From Axinella damicornis (lineage: Eukaryota > Porifera > Demospongiae > Axinellida > Axinellidae): 64,000 nucleotides of DNA. The translations under genes were made by a program, and so were the position numbers. Each line of letters starts with the position of its first letter. Position 1 is the first letter of the stretch. The notes below the pieces were generated by a model. It searched no databases. It was not told the DNA's origin and worked only from the letters and a program-made list of their open reading frames with translations. This document shows, piece by piece, positions 24,763 to 37,605 of the stretch. The DNA is taken from the NCBI GenBank assembly GCA_963931865.1, contig OZ007513.1:2311988-2375987 (forward strand), given 5' to 3'.

Positions 24763-25362
24763 AGTCCTTTTACATCCTAAATAATGATTGCAAATGAACT
24801 CTGAACCTTTTAAGCATGAGAGAACTGTACCTGTCATCAGGCGTATAGCATGATTGTATATATGTATGCAGTTAACCAAGAATTGTACAGTCACACACTC
24901 ACGGATGTAGCAGAAACTTCACAACTTGATTATTTGATTCATGCATATAGCTACTATTCTCATACCAAACAAGGTGCTTACTTGCAGACATATTATACCC
25001 AGCAAAAATCTAGCTCCAACAGAATAATGGGCGGCCAAGAAATATTTAATATGCAGTGATTGAGGCCAAGTTCTATACCTACATTCATAAAATACATACG
25101 AAGCTAGCTACTAGTTGTTGAGTCTGAAAGTACGTGTTTGTCACAGACCAAACTGAAATGCCAAGCCAATATGCTTCCATGGTCATAAGTGGTTGTCCTT
25201 GATGCTTTTGTTCACTGGTACTTGCAGTATAAATGTACACTCGGACATTGTTATCAGCAGTGGCTGCAAACTTGCACGTGCAACTCAGATAACTATACTG
25301 ACAGACCGTAGTTGGCTGGTCACACATTGAACAGGAGGATAGCTACAGCAGCCATTCCTGAG

Positions 25363-26120
25363 ATGGGGGGGGGGGGGGGGGGGGGGGGGGGGAATGCTGC
25401 ATGGCGTTGGTAAGTCTGTGTTGAATCTAGCAACCTGTTGGTCTTTGAATATTGTAAATCTTTAGCTACACAGCTAGCTACCTGGCAAATTAGGTAAATG
25501 GGTTTCGTTTTCCATGCCATCCTTACTACATAGTAGCTAATAGCAATAATTATTGTGGTAAACTCATTTATATCATGGATTCAATTGACAGGGAGTTATA
25601 TAGCTACACATTGTCTATACCACAGACTGTAGATGCAATGTATGGCAACCGCCAATACTGCCACTAGAATTCCTTGTCCCCAACACGGTCGATTCAATTG
25701 GCAGACATGTTCTTGTGACTCCTGTGCTACAAGGCAATGTCCACATGGACAAGTAGCCGACCCACAAACATGTCGATGCCAGTGCCCCACCCACTCTGCA
25801 GGACAATACATCAATTCATTCACATGTCAGTGCAAGTGCTTTCAGCACAGGTTTTGTCCGGTGCACAACGGTTCAGCCCCAACAATTGCACGTGTGAGTG
25901 CCCCGTGAGTGTCATGATCAGTTGCCCTGGAGGTCAGGATTCTAATCCCATCAAATGCAGGTGTGAATTTGCACCTCCAACAACACCACTAGTCACCTCC
26001 TCCAATGCCACCACGACTCACAACCCCACGGCCCACACCACCATGCCCAATCGTATGCCCACCATCCGTTATAGTATCATGCCGGGCCGTTACCCAGAGC
26101 ATTTCGACTTCTCTGCATAA
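25363..26120 (+). pseudogene. Second broken copy of the Pro/Thr GTRR-type gene
   Basis: The signal-peptide exon is replaced by a G run (about 25365-25392) after its ATG; a donor (gttggtaagt) remains near 25410. Exon 2 starts at 25626 and meets a stop within 14 codons (CACTAGAATTCC, where intact genes read CACTATCAA). It later loses a base in the CPGAQRFNP unit and ends at the same truncated point as the pseudogene at 16460-17269. Both therefore derive from one already truncated ancestor. Confidence 0.85.
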
Positions 26121-26197
26121 CATACACCCAATGCATAACATGCAGTATAAATCCCAATGCATAACATAGCTACAGTATAAATCTGCATGCATAACAA

Positions 26198-26529
26198 CAG
26201 GAGCGCATGAGCCGCTGAAGGCGGCTAAGGAGCGTTGAACTCTGCATGCCCCGCCTACGACATGTAGTAGTCCTTCATACCTCCAAAATTTCACCTTATA
26301 CGGCAAGAGGCCATTACGTATGCAGTTGTAAGGATTTGTGTGAAACCGAGCTAAGTAGGTGTGAAATGCAAATTGGCCTTTGTGCAGCCATAGTTGTACT
26401 AGAGCTAGCTGACTTACTCCTTACTGCAAAGGTCTTCCATATAAGGTTTAAACCAAAAGGTGTGAGGGACTACTACATGTCTTTACCTCCTTTGCCGCCT
26501 ATATAGCTTCGGCGGCTCATGCGCTCCTG
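26198..26529. mobile_element. 332-bp miniature inverted-repeat element
   Basis: Perfect 18-bp ends caggagcgcatgagccgc and the inverse. Flanks are ataacaa and ataacat, a near-perfect target duplication. The matching place in the sister segment (about 17390, gcatgcataacatgcaat) lacks the element. No protein was recognised inside. Confidence 0.8.
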
Positions 26530-26699
26530 ATAACATACAATATAAAACCCCATGCAAGTTCATGACAGATGTGTCGCTACATATACACCAGTAGCTTCAT
26601 AGCCTAGCAATTACTAGCCAAAACGTAATTCCCAAGCCTCCTCTCAATCACAGCCAATGCTGTGGATGATGCATGTCTGATATCCCATGTCACGGGGAC

Positions 26700-27012
26700 A
26701 AGGAATTATAGTGGCAGTACTGACGGTTGCCAGCCCATTTACCTCTGGCTGGTAGCTACAGAGCTAAAATGTACTACAATATGCAGAGACAAGTAGATTA
26801 CTGGATCAGATAATCACACAGATTCAACACAGACGTACCAATCAGCAGCTACTTGTGTTTACACCATTTCAAAACTTTATAGCTACACATCGTCTATACC
26901 ACAGACTGTAGATGCAATGTATGGCAACCACCAGTACTGCCACTATCAACACTGTCCCCAACACGGTCGATTCAATTGGCAGACATGTTCTTGTGACTCC
27001 TGCATGTGCTAG
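26700..27012. pseudogene. Second inverted intron fragment plus exon 2 stub
   Basis: Sister of 17560-17880: an inverted piece of first intron (about 26720-26850), followed by the first 110 bp of exon 2 from 26905 ([12 protein letters not shown]), which then stops at tgctag. Confidence 0.75.
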
Positions 27013-27529
27013 CTACAAGGCAATGAGAGATTACAGTGCATCCTAAAAGCTGTACAAAATCCAAGCAATTAAGTTACATGGCACGAATGTTATTGTTCAT
27101 TCAGTGCGACCATACAGGGCGGCGTTTTCAGCCAGTATTTAGCTACGTGATGGTGCACAGCATATTGAAAGGGTTTAGTCTTGACTCTAATGCAGGTGTT
27201 GGAGTCTTTCTGACATTGTGTAATAGTGTTTCACACAAACAACATCTGGATTTTGTTTTAGTAACTGAATCCAATTTGAAAAAAATTGTTTGACAGCCAA
27301 AGCAACTTCCATTCTACTAGCCAATACAACACATAAAGGACCTTTCAGACTCTTTGTCTCTGCAGAGGTGTCCTTTTTTTGGTGTCCTAATTGAAAGGTG
27401 TCAAATGTGGTCTGTCGTATCCAAAGTTGGATATTCAGAAGACAATTAATGTCTTAGACCAAAAATTCAGACACAGCGCATTTGCTTGTGATGGCTACCT
27501 TCAAGACCAAAGTAAAAAAAAGTGCAGGA

Positions 27530-27536
27530 TATAAAT
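27530..27536 (+). promoter_or_regulatory. TATA box of the 27663-30583 gene
   Basis: tataaat within ggatataaatgggcc, 133 bp before the start codon. The 130 bp between box and start are shared with the promoter of the 38245 gene (box at 38089), including the block gatgcagtaggccatc. That block may hold a common control site. Confidence 0.6.
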
Positions 27537-27662
27537 GGGCCTTCACATTACCAGTGACAAAGGTGGTTGTTCTGCAAAACAGATGCAGTAGGCCATCTTC
27601 GCTGGAAATAGTGCTTGTGCAAGCAGTATACTCTGGTACTCAAAGTCTCCTGCAGACGAGAC

Positions 27663-30583
27663 ATGGAAATCAGTTTGAAGATCGTAGGATTCCTGGTACT
27701 GCTGTCAGTAGCAGCAGTGATGGTGAGTTCCATGTCGACCAGCATAAACTGTAAAAGTTAATATACTGCCAGTAATAATCACTGTGCTGCGTAATTTACG
27801 GCTCATCGCTCCATAAAAAAGATATTCCTCTGTTCATCTCACAAGGAAAGTTGCTGCAGACACATCCAGGAGTAGCCTCGTACCCAGGCCAGCAGGCGGG
27901 CCTGGGTACGAGGCTAATCTAGGAGATGACATTACAAACATCCCTAGCCTCACTTTCATGGTGCTCTTACATTCAGCGTTGATAATTAAGTCTTGGAGTC
28001 ACTATTCAAGACAACTTTGTTAGAGTGGGGGTGCAAATGTGAAGCGCTTTATTTAAGAAATAGCTACTTAACCAATAAACGGGTGAATCACGAACACTGG
28101 GATGCCCTCTAGCCTCCCCTTGTCTACACCCTTGTAATACTCAGTAGCTACTAACACTCCATCTCCATTCTCACCTTCTTCTTTCCCCTCTCATGTTGCA
28201 GGTTGCATCAGACAGCTCTGACAGCTCAGACAGCAACTGCCGGTATCGTTCCTGTCCACGTGGATACTACTTCAACAAGTACAGGTGCCGATGCCAGTGT
28301 GGCTACAAGACCTGCCCAGCTGGCAAGAAGTTCAGCTTCAGGGATTGCGGTTGTGTTTGTGTTACCAGACGGTACTGCCGTCCACCCCAGAAATTTGATG
28401 GGAATACCTGCCAATGCAAATGCCCTGCCATCAAACTCTGTGCAAGCCCACAGCGTTTCAACCCCAACACCTGCCAGTGTGAGTGTCCAAACCGTCCCAA
28501 GAAGTGTCCCTTCCCTGCTCAGGTTTTCAACACACGCACCTGCCAATGTCAGTGCCCGAGAGTGCTCAAGTGTCCTGGAAATCAGAGGTTCAACTCTCGC
28601 ACATGCCAGTGTGAGTGCCCTACACCACGTCCAAAGTGCACTCGGCCACAAGCTTTCAATAACGTCTCCTGTCAGTGCGAATGCCCCACCCCACGGCCAA
28701 AATGCACTCCTGCACAAGTGTTCAATGACAAGACCTGTCGGTGCCAGTGTCCAAAAGTGATCCGTTGTCCTGGCAACCAGCGATTCAACACCAATACTTG
28801 CCAGTGTGAATGCCCTACACCACGTCCAAAGTGCAATCTACCACAAGTTTTCAATAATGTCTCATGTCAGTGTGAATGCCCCACCCCACGACCGAAATGT
28901 CCAAGGCCTCAGGCATTCGACACCAATATATGTCAATGCCGGTGTCCACGACTTCTACAATGCCCTAAACCTCAGGAGTTCAATTCACGTACCTGTCAGT
29001 GTGAATGCCCCACCCCACGGGCAAAATGCACACCTGCACAAGTGTTCAATGACATGACCTGTCAGTGCCAGTGTCCAAAAGTGATCCGTTGTCCAGGCAA
29101 CCAGCGATTCAACCCCGGTACTTGCCAGTGTGAATGCCCTACACCACGTTCAAAGTGTACAAGACCACAAGTTTTCAATGACGTCTCCTGTCAGTGTGAA
29201 TGCCCCACCCCACGACCAAAATGTGCAAGACCTCAGGTGTTCAACACCAGGTCATGTCAATGCCAATGTCCTCGAGTTCTAAAATGCACTGCACCTCAGA
29301 AGTTCAACTCACGTACCTGCCGGTGTGAATGTCCAAGCCCACGACCAAAATGCCCAAGACCTCAGGTGTTCAACACTAAGACATGTCAATGCCAGTGTCC
29401 TCGAGTTCTAAGTTGCGCTGGGCCTCAGGAGTTCAACTCACGTACCTGCCAGTGTGAATGCCCCAGCCCACGACCAAAATGCACGCCTGCACAAGTGTTC
29501 AATGACAGAACCTGTCGGTGCCAGTGTCCAAAAGTGATCCGTTGTCCAGGCAACCAGCGATTCAACCCCAATACTTGTCAGTGTGAGTGCCCTACACCAC
29601 GTCCAAAGTGTACAAGACCACAAGTTTTCAATGACGTCTCCTGTCAGTGCGAATGCCCCACCCCACGACCAAAATGCTCCAAACCTCAGGTGTTCAACAC
29701 TAAGTCATGTCAATGCCAGTGTCCACGAGTTCTAAGCTGCGCTGGGCCTCAGGAGTTCAACTCACGTACCTGTCGGTGCGAATGCCCCAGCCCACGACCA
29801 AAATGTGCAAGACCTCAGGTGTTCAACACCAGGTCATGTCAATGCCAGTGTCCTCGAGTTCTAAAATGCACTGCACCTCAGGAATTCAACTCACGTACCT
29901 GTCGGTGTGAATGTCCAAGCCCACGACCAAAATGTCCAAGACCTCAGGTGTTCAACACTAGGTCATGTCAATGCCAGTGTCCTCGAGTTCTAAACTGTGC
30001 TGGACCTCAGGAATTCAACTCACGTAACTGTCAGTGTGAATGTCCCACCCCACGACCAAAATGCACTCCTGCACAAGTGTTCAATGATGGGACATGTAAA
30101 TGCCAGTGTCCAAGAGTGATCCGTTGTCCTGGCAACCAGCGATTCAACTCCAATACTTGCCAGTGTGAATGCCCCACCCCACGACCAAAATGCACACCTG
30201 CACAAGTGTTCAACGGCAGGACCTGTCGGTGCCAGTGTCCAAAAGCAATCCGTTGCCAAGGTAACCAGCGGTTTAACCCCAACACTTGCCAGTGTGAATG
30301 CCCCGGCCGTCAACCCACATGCACAAAAGCACAAAGGTTCAACAATGTCACATGTAAGTGTGAATGTCCAAACGCTGGAATGAAATGCTCACGAAATAAG
30401 ATATTTGATAACGACACCTGCATGTGCAGGTGCAGGAAATTTCAGAGATGCTTTGGAAATCAGAAGTTTAGCCACCGAACCTGCACGTGTGGATGCCCTC
30501 ACCCTACACCATCATGCAAGACCACACAATATTTCAACAGATACAGATGCAGGTGTCAATGCATCCGTGGATCATACTGCTGA
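27663..30583 (+). CDS. Long secreted CXCXC-rod protein, about 36 repeats
   Basis: Exon 1 is 27663-27722: a 20-residue signal peptide (MEISLKIVGFLVLLSVAAVM), donor gtgagt. Exon 2 is 28202-30583 after acceptor tgttgcag, phase 0; 813 residues. After a short SDSSDSSDS spacer the whole protein is CXCXC repeats, by my count about 36, each 20-23 residues: C-x(3-4)-Q-x-F-N-x3-C-x-C-x-C-P. Two linkers alternate: PTPRPK or PSPRPK (basic, Pro-rich) and RVL, KVI or RLL (hydrophobic), giving a two-repeat period of about 43 residues. The N-terminal cap (CRYRSCPRGYYFNKYRCRC) is shared with the 38245 gene, but the C-terminal tail of that gene is missing and the protein ends IRGSYC. No transmembrane segment was seen. 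A disulfide-rich extracellular rod or silk-like matrix protein is inferred. Confidence 0.9.
27873..27916. mobile_element. 44-bp foldback element, sister of 19328-19371
   Basis: Same element and same position relative to the gene as in the pseudogene segment. The flanks atccaggag and atctaggag differ at one of nine bases. Confidence 0.8.
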
Positions 30584-31976
30584 ACACCAACTGCTACACC
30601 TGCCCTGCAATTGAACTTGATGACTGCATAGACGCTTAGTAGCTAGAGAACTATTAATAGGCCGAACTGTTAGTTAGCTCATTTTCTTGAACAGTATACA
30701 CACAAGTTGCAGTTATAAAAGAAAACTTTGCTCACGCATGCGATGGGTGGAGTTATTGACTATAGTGTATGCCTTGAGTTTAACCCTCAAAGGAAGTTAA
30801 AGTTAGTAGAGTAGAAAATGATGACTGCAGCATGCATTCACACTGCATAAAGTAATCAATATAATCCCGCAGTTCACAGCGGAATGGCCAGGCTACCATA
30901 AAACTACACATCTGCCACACAAAAGAAATCATAAATGGTCCTGTTGTAGCAACACTCAGAATCACTTTGTAGGGGCCACCCATTAGAGCAGACCAGACTC
31001 TAATGGCAACCATCAAAACTGTAATGAAGATGCTGTGTGAATCTTTCACTGTAACCGGAATGGCCAGGCTATAAATGTGTATCACATATGCAGGAGGGAG
31101 GGAGGGAGGGAGGGAGGGAGGGAGGGAGGGAGGGAGGGAGGGAGGGAGGGAGGGAGGGAGGGAGGGAGGGTGTGAGTGAGTGGGTGAGTGAGTGAGTGAG
31201 TGTATTTGTGGAATGATTGCCAGACAAGGTAAGGTATCTCTTGCTTACTTTAGCAACCATCTGTTGTAGAGGCCACCCAAGCCTCGTTCCCAGCCACCCA
31301 CTTAGTTTGCAGTACGGAAAAGCGTTCATTGGTGCAACGGAAAGCGGCACGTGGGCCTGGGAACGAGGCTAGCCACCTGGCCATTAGAGTGGTCTATACT
31401 CTAATGAAGATGTTTTGCGGTTCACATGAATGTTCACCACAGTGACTGGAACAAAGCGAGCTTCACATCCGTCAGACAAAAGAATTACCATCATGCATTA
31501 GACATCAATGCTGTATGATGGTAGTAATTACACACATACTTAAGATATTGCTTCTCCTGCACATGACTGGTTTGGCTGCAGCAACCATCATAATAACTGT
31601 CGTAGAGGCCACCCATCAGAGTGGCCTAGACTCTAATGAAGATCTTGTATGGCTCACATCAAAGTTCACCCACAGTAATCAGAACAATCAAACCAGTTTG
31701 TTGTAGCAACTGCCCAGTAGTTAGTATGTCTAAATCTGAAGCACTACCACGCAGTGCATGCATGGCAATTTCACAGGACAGTGTCTCACTATGTCCATTA
31801 AAATAAAGACACTGTCCATTAAAACAAAGACAGTGTCTCAGTATGTCCATTAAAATAAAGACACACTAAAGGAAAATTAAGCACACCACCAAGAATAAAA
31901 GATGCAGACAGTTCATCCTTGCTCTCATTGAGGTATTTGTGAAGGAAGAACTCGATGGTCAGAGAGTGAAGGAACT
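30584..31976. repeat. Intergenic stretch with three degenerate repeats and a (GGGA)n tract
   Basis: Blocks near 30960-31080, 31250-31470 and 31570-31700 share gaggccacccat, actctaatgaagat and gttcacc in order. A pure (GGGA)n run lies at 31091-31169. A small foldback element (31280-31371) interrupts the second block. No gene was seen. Confidence 0.6.
31280..31371. mobile_element. Small foldback element of the tagcctcg family
   Basis: Left end agcctcgttcccag and right end ctgggaacgaggcta. The flanks gccacccaa and gccacctgg agree at about seven of nine bases. Confidence 0.65.
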
Positions 31977-32877
31977 ATGGGATCTTTGAGTTGCCTGATA
32001 CTTGTGGCTATATTTGCTGTGGTGAGGACTACTGTACTCTGCACGACTGCTGTGTAACATACACTAGATTTGTAAATTTCATTGTGGTGTGAGAGACCCA
32101 GGTTTTAGTCCCACCAGCTAGAGTGGGTTCTCCTCCAGGCTTTCTGGTTTCCCTTCCCAGGTAGCTAAAGGCTTTGCTTTTTGCCAAATCCTGAGAAAAG
32201 AACATCTACCACTCTGGTCAACTTGTTCATGTATCTCTACTTTGGTTAACACCACTCATGCATCCATCTCTATTCCTGCCTTTCTTTTGCATGTACAGGG
32301 TGCGCAGGCATCTTACTACAACTACTGCTACTCCCGCTATCATCGATGCCAACATCCACACAAGTTCAACTGGCGGACATGTCGGTGTGAATCAAAATGC
32401 TTCCAAGTATCCTGTCCAGGTGGAAAAGTTCTCAATCCAAACACATGCCAATGTGAGTGTCGAGGCCGCAACGTGAGATGCAACCAATTTCAAGATTTCA
32501 ATAGTTTTACGTGCAGGTGTGAATGTGTTCAGGTGGTCCCGGCCAAGCGGAGAGGTCGTGACCGGTCGGATGACAGCGACAGCTCTCACAGCGGAGGGAG
32601 TGATTCAAAGAGATCAGCTTCTGACTCGTCAGATTCGGGAGGATGTCGTGACAGGTCTGATTCCAAACGCTCAGCAAGTGATTCTTCAAGTGATTCTTCA
32701 AGCGATTCTTCCTCGAATGGCAGAAGGTGTCCACCGAAACAGGCACCAACTACTCGGTTCTGTCCATCCGGTCAGCGTCTTAACCGACGTACATGCAGGT
32801 GCTTCGTATCAAGGTTTCGGGGACGAGACAGGAGCGACGATTCGTCTAATGGTGGAGGCAGCGATAGCTCCTCCTAA
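31977..32877 (+). CDS. Short secreted CXCXC protein with Ser/Asp-rich linker
   Basis: Exon 1 is 31977-32021 (15 codons, MGSLSCLILVAIFAV, signal peptide), donor gtgagg. Exon 2 is 32299-32877 after acceptor tgtacag, phase 0; 207 residues. It starts with a Tyr/Cys module closely like that of the GTRR genes (KFNWRTCRC), then two CXCXC units, then a stretch rich in Ser, Asp, Lys and Arg (RGRDRSDDSD, SDSSSDSSSD), then the half-repeat CPSGQRLNRRTCRC that closes the other tailed genes. A further RGRDRSDDS segment follows it. This is the only tailed member whose linker is Ser/Asp-rich; serines in such runs are typical phosphorylation targets, so the mature protein could become strongly acidic. A TATA-like gaataaaag lies about 80 bp upstream of the start. 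Confidence 0.8.
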
Positions 32878-34131
32878 ACAACCTACACAATTTGGACTGA
32901 ACCAAACTCATCAATGTAAATAATTATGTTAACAGCTACTTTGATTCTGATATGAACATTCTCAGACATAGCTTAGGATACTTCTGTGAACTCAGAGCAC
33001 ACTAACTTGAAGGCCAAATGTCATGAACATTCTTGTTTACTGGTTTTTAATAATCGAAGTTCTCCAGGAAGATCCTATGTAATAATCTGATTAGCAATTG
33101 AGGAAAGGGGAGGGGTAACAACCAAGGGAAGCCCAATTTGCATGAATAGTCATTCTCAAAGCGTTTAGCTCCCTAGGTTTAACTGCCGCAATATGGCCAG
33201 CTTGATTACATCCTCCTGATCAACTTTCCGGAGTAGACTAACAGCAGCAACAATGAATGCGTCAGAGATGTTCCACCAGTAATTATAAGAGTGATGTCGC
33301 ACGGCATTTGAAAATAATCCACAGACGGAACAGCATAATTAAAACAAAGGGGTTACCAAATTAAACCCATTTAGACCAAGTTAACAGCAAGGGACTGCCC
33401 CGTTGGCTAGGGCGCATGGCCGCACGCGCAGTGCATGCGCCGCTATTGTTGGGCGCATGGTCGCTTGCGCAGTACACGCGGCGCTGTTGCATGGATAACG
33501 CCAACCAATTTTAAACATTTTAGCTGCTAAGCAACAGACAATTATTGTGTGTGTTTGCATAAGTGCATGCAAAGTGCCGCGGTTTAGATATGGCTACCAC
33601 AGGTAAGTAGTGCAGCATGTCCCTATGGAAACACAGAGTGGCACATTGCTCAGCATCATAACAATAGTTGATATACAGTGGTGTGAAGTGCCATTGTAGG
33701 TATTCCAAGTAGAGTGCATTGGCACACTGCTCAGCAAAACGGAGCAGGAGACAGTATGGGGACGAGGCCAGTGCATCCCTATGTCCATGTGTGCCCAAAT
33801 TTGCTACTTAAGTCGTCTGTGATCATCACATAATGCTACTGTAGCCTCGTTCCCAGGCCTATCCCGTTTTTTCTGTTCTTCGGTTTCCGTTGACAATAAT
33901 ACACGGATGCGGAAGAGCGGTGTTCTCACTGATCAACGACAGCTGTATCACTTGGGATGTGCTGCCACGGCCACGCCCTTCATGTTTCCGTTTGTGTGAA
34001 TGCCAGATACATATATAGTGTGGATCCTGCTAGTAGTATGTATAAGGATGCATGAATCTCTTTGAGGAGCTATTCGATTGTAAAAACAAACAATCCGTAC
34101 ATACAAACACACCAGTGCTGGTAGCCTTGTT

Positions 34132-34251
34132 CCCAGGCAGTCTCCTGCTCCATTTTTAGCCACACACGTGACCTTTGAACCGTTGGTAGGCGGTTCAAAG
34201 GTCACTTACACGGCTAGAAACGGAGCAGGTGACGGCCTGGGAATGAGGCTA
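34132..34251. mobile_element. 120-bp foldback element
   Basis: Ends tagccttgttcccaggc and gcctgggaatgaggcta. The inner arms also pair (gtgacctttgaaccg with cggttcaaaggtcac), so the whole element folds into one long hairpin. Confidence 0.75.
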
Positions 34252-34508
34252 CAGTGAAGACATGTACAAGCATGCATATATACAGCAGTGAAGGTACATA
34301 CTGCAATCCACAGTCAGTACTTGACACCTGGGACAGGCTGCTCAAGCCTGAACCCAGCCATCTCCATTTCTATGTCGTAATATGAGTGGGGGTTGTAGTT
34401 GAAATACTCCTGTACTTTGTATGCGGCGTGTGCCTCATTTTTGGAATTATTGATGGGGGTAGTATTGCCTGTGTGGATGTGAGGGTGCATGTGAGTGTGT
34501 GCATGTGA

Positions 34509-34511
<3 letters not shown>

Positions 34512-34593
<82 letters not shown>

Positions 34594-34658
34594 CGTGTGT
34601 GTGTGTGTGTGTGTGTGCGCGTGCGTGTGTGTGTGTGTGTGTGTGTGCGTGTGTGTGT
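34512..34658. repeat. (GT)n microsatellite
   Basis: About 147 bp of GT dinucleotides with a few A or C changes (gtatgtgtgcgtg). Apparent Val-Cys or Thr-His frames here are repeat artefacts. Confidence 0.95.
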
Positions 34659-35161
34659 GAGGTTAAATCTTCCAACTAATCATATTCACCAAAAATCTCC
34701 AGTGTGAATAAACAACTTAATTTTACTGTTGGAGATATACCACTGCAAGCTCTAGGACTTGATGGAACTTTCATAGCTGCACTAAACAGTCATCAAAAAA
34801 CAAACGACGAGAGTGTGAACAACCAATGTCTTGACAGCTTCTTTAGAACTATATATAGCTAGTGCATTATAACTTTGTAACAGAGAGCACTAAAAAAGCA
34901 GCCTCTTCCACACTGTTTGTATGGGGTACTAAGTCCAAGTCGGTTCACACAATCATTCTCTTGGAGACAAGAAAAAAAACAATATGATATCCAGATTTCC
35001 AGCAGAGTTCTTTACAGCTTAAGCTTTTGTTCAGAGCCATATGGCAGATCACTTAGTTGGGACAAAACTGACAAACTATGAGCATGATTTGGCTAGCAGA
35101 TAATGCAGCTTTGTCCTGGAACTACGTACATGTAAGATGTGCTACTAGTGCCATCTTTGCA

Positions 35162-35229
35162 GCCTCATTCCCAGGCCCCTTGCCCAGCTTTACGTCACTC
35201 GTGAGGCAGGGGCCTGGGAACGAGGCTTA
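35162..35229. mobile_element. 68-bp foldback element with 9-bp target duplication
   Basis: Ends gcctcattcccaggccc and gggcctgggaacgaggc. It is flanked by the exact 9-mer atctttgca (35153-35161 and about 35231-35239). Confidence 0.75.
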
Positions 35230-35370
35230 TATCTTTGCATGCCCATTAAAGCTCAAGAAATGTTAATGAAGCAAATTCTTAAAAGCAGACCATAAGCGTG
35301 TTTAGGTTACACATTGGGCCGTACAGTGCTGCATAGGCATATTATACTATCAAACACTGTTTGTGCCCGA

Positions 35371-35414
35371 GATGAAATATACTTCACATAGACAAAATGT
35401 GAAGTATATTTCAT
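35371..35414. repeat. Perfect AT-rich hairpin
   Basis: tgaaatatacttcacat and its exact inverse are separated by about 10 bp. It could be a miniature element or an isolated foldback. No flanking duplication was recognised. Confidence 0.75.
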
Positions 35415-36626
35415 ATGTGTACAATGGCTTAAATCCCCAAACATAACCTCATGATTAGATTCCCAACTTCCAAACAAACTTAATGTGCTTTTAGGTGCAG
35501 CTGGCAGGTGGATGGATAAACTCAGGTATTATGTGTACAGCACAGACAGAAGTATCATTGATGCAGGCATCTGTTGAAGTGCGAAGTCAACCCTTCACAG
35601 GATGGATGACAAAGCCAGTTCTCCATGTCTGCTGGTCAGAAATGGATCAGAGTATGTATGTGCATGAGCCATGCACATCCTCCGGCTAAAACCTTATCTG
35701 AAGTTCCATTTTCACATCACCTTCCGGAACTGATTGCAAAATATTTGTGTGAGTCTGGCCAGCACAGCAAGATGCTATAGGGGCCACTACACAACGCTCG
35801 CAATGTTTCATACTAAGACACAACTTTAATGAGATCATAGATCATAGCTCACTAGTGTTGATAGACTGTATGTGATTATGTTGCTTGGCAACCAAGTAGT
35901 TAAAGTGCTGGACTGTGGGCCTAGAGGTTCTAGCCCCATCATGCAACATGGAATTTCTTTCTCTTTCAAGGTGCATTGAGCTCTACATCACAAATTGGGG
36001 GAAGGTGTAATTGCTTGATGCCCTTCAGAGGGAGCTGCCAGTTCCGGAGGACCAGGTTCTGCTTTCTCCAGGCCTTTCTTAGCCATCAGCGTGGGATATA
36101 ACAAAAAGCCATGATGCGCTCAGATGCTATTGTCTGTAGGTCCACACAAAGCTATCCTTTCTTCCAACTAATTAGTTCCAATGTGTTCTAGTTACGTAGC
36201 TGCTGTTTACACACTCATCACAAGTAAAATCAAGTCATAGCTGTAAAGGTGTGTACCGTGTTTCCTTAAACAAATTAAAGCCAGAGAGTGTTTATTTCTT
36301 TCCGGGGACAGGCGACAGAATCATAACACAGGAACTGCGGAGCGGCCAGGCAAGCTGAAGCAGTCTAGCAGGCATACGACACTGAGCATCTCAGCCCCCA
36401 TAATATCCCACACAGAATACACACCTCCATATGCAGTACAGCACAGGAATTGCCAATAGTTCTCACGGATAGTGAACTGTGAGTCAGGCTAGCTGAAACA
36501 GTGCAATTGGCATGCCACACATGGTTTGTCTATGTATATGCTGCACATTGTATCAGCACCATCTAAATATAGGATACTACTTCAGCGTGTTCCTGTATTG
36601 GAGCCACTCGTGGAACTACATGTATA

Positions 36627-36981
36627 CCCACGGGCGTAGCTAGCAATGAGGCAGAGGAGACAGTTGCCTCCTCGCTTTTCTGAATAATGACGAGCGTGTC
36701 CGGAGTCGCACACGCCGCGTGTGATGTGCGTTCGATCTGATGACAGAGACAGGAGTTAGGCTGACCCTGAGCCGGCGTATATACTCTTAACGCGGGTAGT
36801 GCTGCAAGTCTGGGATAGTTAGGGCACCGGCATATTGCTGTAGCATTTCGAGAGCAACTGTTTGCGCGCACTGCGGAAGTAATGAATTAACTCATGAATA
36901 ATTAATTAGCTTGAAAATTTTTGCCACGCGCACAGAGAACTCCATTCCTCCTCGGTCTCCAAATCTTAGCTACGCCCCTGA
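36627..36981. mobile_element. Probable miniature element with gggcgtagctagc ends
   Basis: Left end gggcgtagctagca and right end ttagctacgcccctg. These are short, imperfect inverted ends of a type common in animal miniature transposons. The interior has no recognised gene. Confidence 0.5.
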
Positions 36982-37170
36982 TACCTCTTCAATGGTTATA
37001 GCAAATGGGGGCAAGTGCATGGCAAAAAATAATAATTGGAAAGAGTGCTTTCGATCCCAATCAAATATTGCTATAGCAACCATGTCAATTACATCACTGA
37101 TACAGTCATGAAGGCTCTCGAGCCGAAACGTCCTATGTAACTTTCTTCCTGTTTTGCTATGTCCAATGCT

Positions 37171-37605
37171 TAAGGTTACGGGATACTCGTGCGCACGCCA
37201 TGCGAAATGTATTGGGAAATGTATACTTAAGCTCGCTAACCAAAAATCTCTGGTACGAAGAGCGTGAGCAACTTGATTCTGGAGGTGGAGGTGCGCTGTC
37301 ACAAGGTGCAGGGCATGACGGAAGCTTTTTTTGATAGCATAATCCCTGGCAAATTTATCTGCTGTCTCGCTCAAGAAAAGTGGTAAATACGGCTTTTTGG
37401 TGAACTGAACTGCTCGTTTTTGCACGGCTATACAGCGTATTGGTAAAAGCTTCCGTCATGCCCTGCACCTTGTGACAGCGCACATCCACCTCCAGAAACA
37501 AGTTGCTCACACTTTTCGTACCGGAGATTCTTGGTTAGCGAGCTTAAGTATGCATTTCCCAATACATTTCGCACGGCACGCGCACGAGTATACCATAACC
37601 TTAAA
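37171..37605. mobile_element. Foldback element with arms of about 160 bp
   Basis: The left arm (taaggttacgggatactcg at 37171, on through aaatgtattgggaaatgtat) is repeated inverted at about 37445-37605. A solo arm of the same family lies at 44281-44445 in the last intron of the large CXCXC gene. Confidence 0.75.

Noticed and set aside
33592..33606. Possible first exon ATGGCTACCACAG followed by gtaagt
   Set aside because: It is short and has a good donor, but no downstream exon on the same strand could be joined to it.
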